A DNA stretch of 64,000 nucleotides, taken from assembly GCA_036365455.1 (NCBI GenBank), contig JAWQUS010000020.1, forward strand, positions 8,405,001 to 8,469,000, in the 5' to 3' direction. The notes beneath the pieces were generated by a model. It searched no databases. It worked only from the letters and a program-made list of their open reading frames with translations, and was not told where the DNA came from. Both the position numbers and the translations under genes were made by a program. The stretch is from Macrosoma leucophasiata. Taxonomy: Eukaryota; Arthropoda; Insecta; Lepidoptera; Hedylidae. This document shows, one piece after another, positions 36,601 to 45,532 of this stretch. Within the stretch, counting starts at the first letter, position 1; each line of letters opens with the position of its first letter.

Positions 36601-37325
36601 TAAATAAATCTGTTAACGTTAGAGAAGGATGTGAAATGTAATAATAACTTTAACTTTAGCAAATATCTTGGTACCCGTGCAACTCAGGCTTATTGTTAGA
36701 TACCGTACTTTGTTTTGACGTATGACGAACGTCAACGAAAAGTAAGCTTTAGACCAGTCATAATATAATCTAAATTACATCAACACAAGGGAATTGTAAA
36801 TAACCTCTGCCATAAGGCTTCATACGCATTATGCGGGTAGCCGCAATGCGGCTAGCCGTACGGCTCACCGCAGAAAGCGGTTGCAAATGAAAACGGACAT
36901 GGTGGTCAGAGATGGTGGTATTGCCCCTGATAATAGATTTGAATAACATTAATGCATTTATCACGAATCTCCGTTGGTCCTATTCCAATAAAGTCGGGAA
37001 TAGCCAAGATACTCATAAAGAATGACCACTGAACAATAGAATTCTGATGCACCGTAACGGTCCTTGATACTATTGGATACTTATTTATTATTTTGTGAGC
37101 AACAAAAGTTTATTGATCCCTGAGTCCTGTACCCACCGTGTTGTTTTATGTCTTCATGAAATAAAAATATCCAGGTATTTATGCCTCCGTTATATATTTA
37201 TGTGTTAGAAAGTTTTCTTATGTAGGCAGTATAGTAGATAATTTTGTAATCTGTAATGTAACATTAATTATAAAATATTGTTTTATTTCACAGATTCGAC
37301 CACGTCTCTACAGTGCTGTTGTTAA
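27666..37325 (+). CDS. Candidate small secreted peptide gene, three exons
   Basis: Exon 27666-27713 codes MDILLLCILLLLGYLQ and ends at a GTAGGT donor. Exon 2 starts at 34044 after a strong acceptor (TTTTTTCCTGTTACAG) and continues VQASSGS, completing a signal peptide cut after VQA. Exon 3 starts at 37294 after TTTTATTTCACAG. With donor GTAATG (34066) the product ends DSTTSLQCCC (33 aa, TAA 37323-37325). With donor GTAAAA (34071) it ends GNIRPRLYSAVVN… (42 aa, TAA 37345-37347). AATAAA is at 37462-37467. Both products are unusual and I recognise neither. The exons could instead be the start of a longer gene, or a non-coding RNA. Introns of 6.3 and 3.2 kb are full of transposons. Confidence 0.45.
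27714..29138. other. Intron 1 of the candidate gene, first part
   Basis: AT-rich, no repeat recognised; a 66-codon frame near 28861 has no features. Confidence 0.35.
29139..29345 (+). repeat. Fragment of the 'GGTTCCGTA' interspersed repeat
   Basis: TTTTTAGTGTTCTGTACC … TTTGTCACAGC … GGGCCGATTGAGTTGAAAC parallels 14036-14200. Confidence 0.6.
29642..29815 (-). repeat. RepA copy, partial
   Basis: GGCACACAAGCATGC, GTTAAGTGATTACTGCAG, CTCTGTGATAGTTATTACGG in reverse RepA order, truncated after GGGGCCATAC. Confidence 0.75.
30040..30420 (-). repeat. RepA copy with internal duplication
   Basis: Starts ATGTAACGAAGGTGGCAAAC and ends CTCTACCACCCG. The block TGACTGCAGCCTATAGACAT … GATAGTTATTA occurs twice (30089 and 30194), a local duplication. 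Confidence 0.82.
30453..30618 (+). repeat. RepA copy, 5'-truncated, inverted relative to the neighbour
   Basis: TATGGTCCCCTAATAACTAT to GCCACCTTCATTACAAAAAAA. With 30040-30420 it forms a head-to-head pair. Confidence 0.82.
31709..32020 (-). mobile_element. tRNA-derived SINE, family S2, with 11-bp duplication
   Basis: Flanked by GTCTATTACGT at 31698-31708 and 32021-32031. About 95% like the 26212 copy by eye; head TGCCTCAGTAGCGTAGTGG, B box GGTTCGATTCCCGGG on the minus strand. Confidence 0.93.
32032..33532. other. Intronic/intergenic, nothing recognised
   Basis: AT-rich with a GC-richer patch at 32820-33180. Confidence 0.35.
33535..33788 (-). repeat. RepA copy
   Basis: ACCAGAGGTCAAAATACAG to GGAACTCTGCCACTTG in reverse RepA order; a short forward RepA start (ACTGGTGATAAAATTCCGC) abuts its 5' side. 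Confidence 0.78.
34044..34065 (+). other. Exon 2 of the candidate peptide gene
   Basis: 22-nt exon (27 nt if the second donor is used) that completes the signal peptide (VQA|SSGS). Confidence 0.45.
34451..34990 (-). pseudogene. RTE-type LINE 3' end, decayed
   Basis: Minus-strand pieces in shifting frames: LGWAAIGKLRYIFSPNLP, LKTK, MWSLTMGL, AKWQWTGHIARRTDGR, then RWTDDL, ending in a TGATGATGATG-like tail at 34451. These are the C-terminal reverse-transcriptase-side blocks of RTE elements; several stops and a deletion make it dead. Confidence 0.85.
35507..35730 (+). repeat. RepA copy, diverged
   Basis: GTGCTCCAGTGACGGAGTC … CGCATTACCTAATTTACT … GTGTTCCGGTCAGGTGGTAA … TGCTTGTTTGCCACTTTCAT. 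Confidence 0.75.
35808..35990 (+). mobile_element. tRNA-derived SINE, family S3
   Basis: The head GACCCGGTTAGTCCAGCGGT … GGGTCGCGGGTTCGATCCCC folds partly like a tRNA (A-like box TTAGTCCAGCGG; B box GGTTCGATCCC). The body ACAAATATTTGTATGGCC … GTGTTTGTGTATGTGTTG follows, as in the inverted copy at 56813-57010. The presence of the same body in both copies rules out a simple tRNA gene. Confidence 0.85.
36515..36545 (+). repeat. Short 'AAAACCGGCCAAGGGCG' repeat fragment
   Basis: Head of the 14036-14653 family in the forward direction. Confidence 0.5.
36573..36690. mobile_element. Palindromic MITE, family P2, decayed copy
   Basis: TTACATTTTCACATCCTTC and AGAGAAGGATGTGAAATGTA … AAATATCTTGGT… TGCAAC match the copy at 5993-6137; the left arm is shortened. 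Confidence 0.8.
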
Positions 37326-37480
37326 TCGTGAGTATTTCGTGCTTTAAACAAGTTGCTTTTCAGCTACAAATCGATGTAATGATGTAATATTTATTTACAT
37401 TATGTCCGTATTCTTAATTTGTATATATATTACTTATACATTTTGTTATGTTACTGTTTTAAATAAACAGTTTTTTACTC
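37294..37480 (+). other. Terminal exon of the candidate peptide gene
   Basis: Acceptor TTTTATTTCACAG before 37294, short coding end, AATAAA at 37462-37467. A GTGAGT at 37328 could alternatively be a donor. Confidence 0.4.
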
Positions 37481-37595
37481 AAAAGCTGTGTGTGTATTCT
37501 TTTCTATAAATCTTTCTTTTTTTTTAATATATCTTTGGTTAGAAATAATTTTAGGCTGAGAGATTTGACACTGGGAGCATAAATCTCTGTGATCT

Positions 37596-37880
37596 CTCTT
37601 ATGTAATGGAAGTGGCAAACAAGCATGCAGCTGACATCGATGCCAAGTGATGACTACAGCTTATAGACACCCACACAAAGACCAAGGTCAAATTGCAGAT
37701 GCGTTACCACTCCTGAGGCCTAAGGGGTTATGTCTCTGTGTCGGAAATTACAGGGCCGTATATTTACCACCTGACCGGAACACGATAGTGCTGAACACTA
37801 CCATTTAGCGGCAAGTATATTAGGTAATGCGGTGGTGCCTACGCCCGCGAGCTCCGTCACTGGAGTTCTACCACCAGTAC
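37596..37880 (-). repeat. RepA copy, near full length
   Basis: ATGTAATGGAAGTGGCAAAC to GAGTTCTACCACCAGT. Confidence 0.87.
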
Positions 37881-38095
37881 AAAGCCGAACTTCCGTCGCA
37901 TACCTTCGGCATATTGTGTTTACACACTAAGCCTTAATCTAGTAGATTTATTGTCTGAATGCAAGCATTTTATTAATAAGGTAATATTAAAACACGTAAG
38001 ATTTGCCGTGGTTGGACTAAACTTGGATGATTTTTGGAAGGGAAGGAGCTTGAGTTAGCCTCCTCTGGAACTACTATTGACTGCTATTAAATAAA

Positions 38096-38310
38096 CTAAT
38101 GTGCCACCAAATAGTAGTGTACCACCTATTGAGTACCGGGTGTAGATAAAATTATGTATAGCACCATAATAAGTATCACAGAGCCAAAACAACTTGGCCC
38201 TCAATGGTGGAAACGCAACTGCATTTTTACCTACCCACTTTTGTTTACATTTCTATAGACTGCAGTACCTATTCAGTTGCTATTAATACTAACTTATTGT
38301 TTGCTATTAC
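38096..38310 (+). repeat. RepA copy, strongly diverged
   Basis: Only the order of weak matches (GTATCACAGAGCC, CTATAGACTGCAGT, TTGTTTGCTATTACCATAAC) supports it. Confidence 0.5.
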
Positions 38311-38519
38311 CATAACATACAAATAAATAAATAGGTAAGTACCTACCTACTCGAATCGTCTAAGTCCAAAAATAAGAAAACATACTAGAATTCGACCTAA
38401 TAAAGTATATTCGCAGATAAATAGTTTGTCTTGGTAAAGATTAACAAAATAATTATTTGAAAAATAATCTACTTTTTGTATGTCAAGAGTTTTTCTTGTT
38501 ATTCGACGATACATACTTA

Positions 38520-38665
38520 CCCCCTTATTCATAAACGTATTTTAGCTAAAGTGTTGCTAATCTCTCCTTTGTCTTTTTCTGTCCTGCACATTTGACAATG
38601 CAACTGATAAAGACAAAGCATTCTATAGCTAAAACGTATCTATTGTACGTTTATGAATAAGGGGG
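38520..38665. mobile_element. Harbinger-like MITE with TTA duplication
   Basis: Termini CCCCCTTATTCATAAACGTA and its inverse GTTTATGAATAAGGGGG, flanked on both sides by TTA (38517-38519 and 38666-38668). A 146-bp non-coding element. The 3-bp TTA duplication is typical of PIF/Harbinger. Confidence 0.85.
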
Positions 38666-39159
38666 TTAATATGAAGCATGCACATAACACATAATCCTAT
38701 AAGGCTTTCACTACGAGTCACACATGATGTTGCACCGACAATATAGTAAGGATCTCGTATCGGACAAAAGGTAAGACGACGCAAACATGACTCAACTGCA
38801 CTTTCTTTCGGGGAATTCCGACTGCTGGCTCGGACATACGTAATGGGACAGTTCTTTATTCAAATGCCATAACTTCACTCATAGTTCTGCAGCTCTCAAA
38901 ATAATATTTCGAAGCTGTTACACCCTTGTTCATTTATTTTTACAAACCTTGCAATGATCTTTTGATGTTTATTAATTCAATGGAGAAATTATCTATGCTT
39001 CTTTTTATCGAAGTATCTAATAACAACCAATAGGTTTCTTTATTAGGTACGACGAAAAAGATGAACCAATGCCTGCCCTTTATAAAAAAGTCTACTACTC
39101 TTTATCAAACATTTTCTGTGAAATCATCTAACCGATCCCAAAAATCTGTTTAATCAAAA

Positions 39160-39250
39160 AGGGAAATGGCGATGCGGGGCTTCTGCTTCTTCTAGCTTAC
39201 CAGTAAAGCGACTAGTTATCCTGAGCAGGTTCGATCCCTGCCCGAGGTCA
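39160..39250 (+). other. tRNA-like segment beside the mitochondrial insertion
   Basis: Contains GCAGGTTCGATCCCTGC, a T-arm-like hairpin with B box, but no matching acceptor stem for CCGAGGTCA at its end and a poor D arm. Possibly a decayed tRNA or a SINE head. Confidence 0.35.
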
Positions 39251-39307
39251 ATTTTTTCTTACCTTACACTTTTTTTCTATTATTTCTATTTATAACCTAA
39301 AAGAACT

Positions 39308-39464
39308 TAAGAAATAGTTTGAGCTAAAGATCGTAATCCCCCTAATAATGAATAATTTGAATTAGAAGATCAACCTGCAATCATTACAGTATAAACACCC
39401 AATCTTGTACAACAAAAAAATAATAATAAACCTAAACTAAATCTTATAAAATTTAAAGTTTTTT
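39308..39464 (-). pseudogene. ND1: Nuclear copy of mitochondrial ND1 (NUMT)
   Basis: On the minus strand about 51 codons read ND1 (NADH dehydrogenase subunit 1): GLLLFFCCTSLGVYTVMIAG then WSSNSNYSLLGGLRSLAQTI. TGA must be Trp and AGA Ser, i.e. the invertebrate mitochondrial code, so the piece cannot be a nuclear gene. It breaks off after TCT with a small deletion (TCTTAAGTT). The rest of the mitochondrial gene is absent. Confidence 0.92.
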
Positions 39465-39742
39465 AGGTTCCATCGCCACACCACCACCTTCCTAGAATAA
39501 AACGTGGCACTTTTTCATATCTCTGGTGAATAACGTCGCGTGCGGGACACAGTAATTATATAATACCTACTACCAAATAACAAGCTTGACAACACGGTGA
39601 CGAATTTTACATAGTTTTAACTTTTAGATATACATTGCATGCTATCACATGCAACAGTGCACGGTTACTACCTTACAGGTAGTAGCCGGCACGCGACTCA
39701 AGTCATGACACGTGACTGCTAACTCATATTTTACTGTAACAA

Positions 39743-42000
39743 TCCCTACTAATATTATAAATGTGAAAGTAACTCTGTCTGTCTGTCTGTCTGTTACCTT
39801 TTCACGTCCAAACGAGTGAACCGATTTTGTTGAAATTTGATACAGAGATAGAGTTGACTTCGAGAAAGAACATAGGCTACTTTTTGTCTCCTAATATTAT
39901 CCCCATCCCCCTAAAATAGGGGGTGGAAATTTGTATGGAGCATTCCACAATTTTCAAGATAGAAAGTTAAAACTCGGTATGTGAACTCCTTGGGTTTAAC
40001 AAACAATATATACTTCATTTTTTTTAGAAAATGTCCCCATCCCTTTATAACGGGGGGTGAAATTTGAAGGTATTGGGTTAACGGCATTCTTCAAGCTGGA
40101 AAGCCAAAAATAGGTATGCGGACTCTTTTTTTCTAAAAAAAAAAAAACATCTGCTTATTATTGAATTATTTTCTTTAGAAATCTGCCTCACCCCCTAAAA
40201 TAGGGGATGGAAATTTGTATGGAGCATTCCACAATTTTCAAGGTAGAAGGTTAAAACCCGGTATGCGAACTCTATGAGCCTAACAAACAATAAGTACATT
40301 TTTTTATTTTATCTACCCCCCAACCCCCTTAAAAGAGGGAGTGAAATTTGTATGGGGCTTTCCGCAGTGTTCAAGGTGGTAGGCCAAATATTGGTATGCG
40401 ACCTCTTTCTTATTAAAAAAACAACGTTTACTTGATATTTATTTTTTTTTTAAATCTGCCCCACCCCCTAAAATAGGGGATGGAAATTTGTATGCAGCAT
40501 TCCACAATTTTCAAAGACCAGAAGTCAATATGCAGTTGCATTACCACTTCTGAGGCCTAAGGTGTTATGCCTCTGTGCCGGAAATTACAGGGCCGTATAT
40601 TACCACCTGATCGGAACACGATAATACTACAGTAACCAACACTACCATTTAGCGGCAAGTATATTAGGTAATTCGGTGGTAACTACGCCCGCGAGGAGCT
40701 CTACCACCAGAAAAATTGATTTTTTTAAAATTTGGTTTGCAGGCTCTTATGTTATATACGAAAAATAGTTGCATCAATATTTTTTTTTTAGTCTTCCCCA
40801 AATCCCTAAAAATGGGTATGGGACTTACCGCAATTTTCAAGGTGGAATATTAGTGAACAGGCTCTTTGGTACAAAAAAAAAGATAAAGCAATACCTATAA
40901 ATAAAACAAATATTAATACTCTTGGCAAAAGATAATAAGCAGTGTTACCCATGGCCTTTAATGGATGGGGTCACAAGTTTATTAAAACGCGCTAACACTG
41001 TTCTTAAGCACCTAATTCGGGGCAGCGGCCGCGCTCCCTATGCTCTGAATTAGACGATTGATTCTACATTGATTATTTATTTGCTTTTGATTTTGTAATT
41101 GTATACGAAAATGTTATATGAAACGACTAGAGACTTAAAATTTGGTACAAAGGTTCCTTTCATGATGTATAAGAAAGGCTTTTTAGAGATAAATATAAAG
41201 GACTATATGACAACACGTATAAACATTTTGGATTACAATAAAAAAATCTGTGTAAACGAAATTGACAAATTCTGTCCTAAAGGGGGAAAATCAAGTGGTA
41301 ATTTTTTTATGGAAAGTTTCTCATTCCTGAACTAAACAGTATAAAAATTAGTATACAGGCTCTAATAAAAATGATCTCTTTAAATGATACGGACAAAATG
41401 TTCCCCTAAAGAGCCAAAATGTGGAGGGGTATTGTTTGCATGGAATTGAGGTTAAAAATTGTGTGGGCTTTTTGGTAGTTTCTAAGTTAGCGACTTGAAA
41501 AGTGACGGAGGGAATAAATAAAATAAAAAAAAATCTAATTAATATTATTAAGATAATTTCATTGTAAGGGAAAAAACACGTAACCTATTAATTATTATTA
41601 GACAATTACTTATTCATAAGTTTGAAGTCCGTGTCAAGCCAAATAAAAATTTTTAGAGCCTATTTCACTGCGTTTCAAATAGCCGCATTTGGTAGCTTGA
41701 CATAGTAGGTAGGTACTACAACAACACAACATTAGTCCTAACGCGCGGACCGTACTATTGGCTTGGCACCGACTTTCGAAGAATTGATAACCGCCTCCAT
41801 TTTTCGAAGTCGGTTAAAATACGTGCTTCAGTATTATGTCAAAATCACCCCTAAAATTTTGAAATTAGACAGAGATTTTTCCACACATAGGTATGTAGGT
41901 ACGCAACGGGAAACTTGATTAGGACATTTCCACGGGATCGCAAATTTTTTTTTTCTTATAAAACGACATCCACGCGGGCGGAGCCGCGGGCAACAGCTAG
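39743..42000 (+). mobile_element. Helitron, 2.26 kb, non-autonomous
   Basis: Begins A|TCCCTACTAATATTATAAATG with the (GTCT)n leader and ends GGAGCCGCGGGCAACAGCTAG|T, standard moth Helitron borders. Inside, a module CCCCTAAAATAGGGGGTGG … AAATTTGTATGGAGCATTCC recurs at about 39910, 40055, 40195, 40325 and 40470. A RepA copy sits at 40515-40710. The 78-codon frame at 41099-41335 shows no Rep or helicase motif. Confidence 0.85.
40515..40710 (-). repeat. RepA copy inside the Helitron
   Basis: GTCAATATGCAGTTGCATTACC to GAGGAGCTCTACCACCAG in reverse order, with the end part missing. Confidence 0.8.
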
Positions 42001-42008
42001 TAGTTTAC

Positions 42009-42058
42009 ATAAAACATTCGATCACTTACTTATTAAGTAAGTGATCGAATGTTTTATA
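42009..42058. repeat. Perfect palindrome directly after the Helitron end
   Basis: ATAAAACATTCGATCACTTAC and GTAAGTGATCGAATGTTTTAT are exact inverses around a short AT loop. Confidence 0.85.
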
Positions 42059-42061
42059 GTT

Positions 42062-42362
42062 ATAAGATAGCTTCATTTAGGTACTATTGTTATGCATATT
42101 ACTCGTTATGGATGATGATCAATGAAAACTTTAGATCAAAGTGTGCTCCACGGAGCCCTGGACCTCTGCAAAGTGTCTTTTGGGGCTCCACAACTTGATC
42201 GGTTAAATTGTAATAACTATAGGGGCGCTGGATACCCATTTGCTCTATAATGCTGCACAGTAAAAAAAAGAAAGTGAAAAATGTAGATCACCTACTCCTA
42301 CTTTAGAATCTGAAGCCGTGTCGTCTCTGCGTGTTTTGCCCTAAACTACCATGAGGCTTTTT
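42062..42362. other. Spacer, nothing recognised
   Basis: No gene seen. Confidence 0.35.
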
Positions 42363-42674
42363 TTAATGTTACAAAGGTGGCAAACAACATGCAGTTCACA
42401 TTGATGATTAAGTTGTTTCTGTGGGTGTCTATAGACTGCAGTTACTGCAGTCTATAGACACCCACAGAAACACCAGAGGTCAAAATGCAGATGCATTGCC
42501 ACCCCTGAGATGTGTATCGGTGATAGTTATTACGGGGCCATACATAAATTACCATCTAACCGGAACACGATAGTGCTGAACACGACCATTTAGCGGCAGA
42601 CGGCAGATAGATTAGGTAATGCGGTGGTGCCTACGCCCTCGAGCTCCTACACTGGACCTCTACCACCAGTATAA
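42363..42674 (-). repeat. RepA copy containing a 57-bp perfect palindrome
   Basis: ACAAAGGTGGCAAACAACATG to GACCTCTACCACCAGT. Within it 42415-42442 and 42444-42471 are exact 28-bp inverses around a single base, made of RepA sequence (GTGGGTGTCTATAGACTGC) copied both ways. Confidence 0.88.
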
Positions 42675-42692
42675 ATTGATATATTGATTTTT

Positions 42693-42850
42693 AATGTAAT
42701 GGAAGTGGCAAACAAGGATGCAGTTCACATTGATTTTAAGTGATGACTGTAGCCTATAGACACAAAGTCCAAGGTCAAAATGCAGATGCGTTACCACTCC
42801 TGAGGCCTCAGGTGTTATGCCTCTGTGCCGGAAATTACAGGGTCGTAACG
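42693..42850 (-). repeat. RepA copy, truncated
   Basis: ATGTAATGGAAGTGGCAAAC to GGAAATTACAGGGTCGTA; stops before the ACCACC end. Confidence 0.82.
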
Positions 42851-43205
42851 TAACTTGATTAAACTTTGTTTTGCTGGAGTCGGGACGTGACGAACCCACC
42901 GCACACTAGCGGAAGAATTTTCTTCTATCGGAACAGAATGCTTCCACTAGTGCTGTCAGTCAACAATTACGGCCAAACCATTGTAACGGAGCGATTGTAA
43001 GTGCAATAACGCGAGATGGGTTGCAGCGTCTTGTGAAAAAACTACCTCCACTACGATCGCTAATCCGCATGCCTATGGTGGCGATTATCATTATAAAAAA
43101 AAATACCAAAAAAATTGTGCGCTTTTTTGACCATACACAATAGGCGCTGACTTTTCGCCTTCGAATTATTAAGTGGACTGTATGAATTATGTTAAAAATG
43201 TATCT
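42851..43205. other. Spacer, nothing recognised
   Basis: Mixed composition, no gene. Confidence 0.35.
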
Positions 43206-43317
43206 TTAATGTGATTTCATAGAATTATGAAGGAATATGTAAGATGAATCGCCTAACGCTGAAAAGGAAAAAGCAAATTTCACCAACCTTGGCAGATAGG
43301 CCTTCCTTTGCGATGGC

Positions 43318-43634
43318 CAGGGGCGGATTTGATACGTTGGCTGCCTTAGGCTTATGAAAAATTGCCGCCCCCTCCCCGTGCTGTAAAGCATAAAAAATTA
43401 GATAAACTATAGAAATTAAATTAAAATGAAAAAAAAAACGATAGTCAGTAAGTGATTTAATTAATTCTAATAATCGTAATTGCTATACATGTAAATTTTT
43501 TCGCGAGATGCTATATGAACACATTCTTGAGATTTTACACGAATGCGCGTAGGCAATTACTAAAATAAAAAAAACGACCAAATTTTGCCGCCCTAGGCCC
43601 GGGCCTACTCGGCCTATAGGGAAATCCGCCCCTG
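43318..43634. mobile_element. hAT-type MITE with perfect 8-bp duplication
   Basis: Termini CAGGGGCGGATTT and AAATCCGCCCCTG are perfect inverses (13 bp). GCGATGGC flanks both sides (43310-43317 and 43635-43642). The length is 317 bp and no transposase is present. CAGGGGCGG is a usual terminus of the Tip100 branch of hAT. Confidence 0.93.
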
Positions 43635-43642
43635 GCGATGGC

Positions 43643-43860
43643 TCAGGTAACTCGTCGCTGGTTTTGAGGCTTGGTTTCCTTTTCTTGATTGTTCCAAAAC
43701 GTTTGGAAGAGGCCGACAGAAACACCGGTGTTTCTGTCAAGCGGGTTTCTTTCGCAGGAGGCGAACGTTGAATATCATATCCCCCTATTGATGAGGCTTT
43801 AGTCCAGCAGTGGATATCTTTCGGCTGACATAATGAAACTTTGTTTCATTCAATGATTAC
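43643..43860 (+). mobile_element. RTE LINE tail fragment
   Basis: Ends GAGGCTTTAGTCCAGCAGTGG ATATCTTTCGGCTGACATAATG, the usual RTE 3' end in moths. It is decayed, and the MITE at 43318 sits beside it. Confidence 0.7.
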
Positions 43861-43869
43861 ATAAAGTAA

Positions 43870-44251
43870 AATATATTATTATTATGTATGTTAGTGACAT
43901 GATTGTGTTTCGTCTTCAAAAAAATCGAACACCACTTATTTAAATAATAAGTTAAGTATGCTACAACCTAAACATCTATCGTACATAAATAAATACAGGG
44001 ATTTTTTTTATATAACTTCATTAATCTATACACTACTAACGCGAATTTTAAACAAATAGTCTCCGAGTAGCTGCGAACAGACATACGGACGGACATGGCG
44101 AAACTATAAGGGTTCCGTGTAGGCTATGAACCCTAAAAAGGTTTATTATGCATGCTATCCAATGAGCCAGTTACATAATCTCAAACTAGATGGCGATTTA
44201 ATTTTGGGTACCTACCCTGTTACCACTTTTACCTAATTGTACCACCCTGTA
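43870..44251. other. Spacer with a short 'GGGTTCCGTGTAGG' repeat fragment
   Basis: 44085-44140 resembles the 14036 family border; otherwise nothing. Confidence 0.4.
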
Positions 44252-44330
44252 GGTGTTTGCATGTGTGCTTGAATGTATGCATTTACCTCTGCCTACCCCT
44301 TCGGGGATTGCAGGCGTGAAGTTACATTAC
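44252..44330 (+). repeat. Tail fragment of SINE S2
   Basis: GTGTTTGCATGTGTGCTTG … ATGCATTTACCTCTGCC … GCAGGCGTGAAGTTAC, the S2 3' part in the forward direction, head missing. Confidence 0.8.
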
Positions 44331-45007
44331 CCTGTTACCAATTCACTGGCTAATAAAGCTTGCACTTCATTCTTATAGGAACACATTTGCGATTAGTAAG
44401 TAGGTATAATAAGCAGCGTATGCAATATTAATTTAAAATGAATGTTATTAAATATGACTCATATAATCATAAATAATGTAATATTTATTCAATAAAAAAT
44501 CTGTAGCTGTAGCTTAGAAAAGTGAAAGAGCGTTAATTGGCACAATTTTAATGTGAAATTTACTATGATGATTTCACGATGTAATCATAAATTATATTTA
44601 CTCAAAACAGGTGACTAAAAAGAGGAAAGATATTTGAGAGGTAAAAAAATAAGTTAGTCTCTTTAGTTGCTATTTTTTAAACGCATTCTCAATATTCAGT
44701 CTCAATTCTCATATTGTAGCGCGTTGATGTTTAATATATGGGCGAACTAAATCCTAGCAATTTATCATTATACTAATCAATCTCCATAATTTCGAATGAC
44801 TAGATCTTGTTAAATGGCGTCGAAAATAGGGTTGTGACAATATGAAATCGGAAAAACTGGTTTTAATTCCAAAAAAAAAAAAGGATTTCTGTATAATATA
44901 ATTGCATAGGTATGACCAAATGCCAGTATGTTACGGTCTAGTTGCAAGGAGTAGGATGAAAAAATAATGGGAAGAGCTTCTCGTCTGTAATTAGTGTGAT
45001 TTGTCAT
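44331..45007. other. AT-rich spacer
   Basis: No gene recognised. Confidence 0.35.
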
Positions 45008-45155
45008 GACGTAACTTCACGTCTATATTCTCCAATAGAGTAAGCAGAGGTTGACGCATGCTTAAATAGCATACATTTTCGTATGTTGATTCAAGCATTC
45101 GCCTACGGTTCGCCAGTTACCTGCGTTTTGTCTTATGTAGGCAATGGTAGCTAAT
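45008..45155 (-). repeat. SINE S2 fragment, diverged
   Basis: GACGTAACTTCACGTC … AAGCAGAGGTTGACGCATG … TTCGCCAGTTACCTGCGTTT follows S2 order weakly. Confidence 0.6.
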
Positions 45156-45282
45156 GCCTGCTATCAATAGACTATTAAGACTAGAGACCAGATTTTTTAA
45201 GACGTCAAGAAATCTGGTCTAATGTCTTAAAATATGGTGTTGGTATTCATCCAATCAGCTGGTAAAGTGAATGACTCACATA

Positions 45283-45532
45283 CACTGGTGGTAGAGCTCC
45301 AGTGACGGAGCTTGCGGGCGTAGCCACCACCGCAATACCTAATATAGTGTTCCGGTCAGGTGGTAATGTACGGCCCTGTAATTTCCGGCACAGAGGCATA
45401 ACACCATAGGCCTCAGAGAGGTAACGCATCTTCATTTTGTCTTTATGTGGGTGTCTAAAGGCTGCAGTCATCACTTAACATCAATGTGAACTGCATGCTT
45501 GTTTGCCACTCACACACACATTACATAAAAAA
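45283..45532 (+). repeat. RepA copy
   Basis: ACTGGTGGTAGAGCTCCAG to CATTACATAAAAAA, with a small deletion after CCTAATATAG. Confidence 0.87.

Noticed and set aside
39160..39250. A tRNA gene or a mitochondrial tRNA next to the ND1 piece
   Set aside because: Good T-arm-like hairpin, but no pairing acceptor stem and poor D arm; recorded only as tRNA-like.
39770..40500. Regularly spaced repeats as a possible CRISPR-like array
   Set aside because: The units are long, diverged modules inside a eukaryotic Helitron, with no constant short repeat and no associated genes.
43483..43740. An 85-codon minus-strand frame as a gene
   Set aside because: It runs into a hAT MITE and overlaps an RTE tail; noted only as a frame disrupted by insertion.
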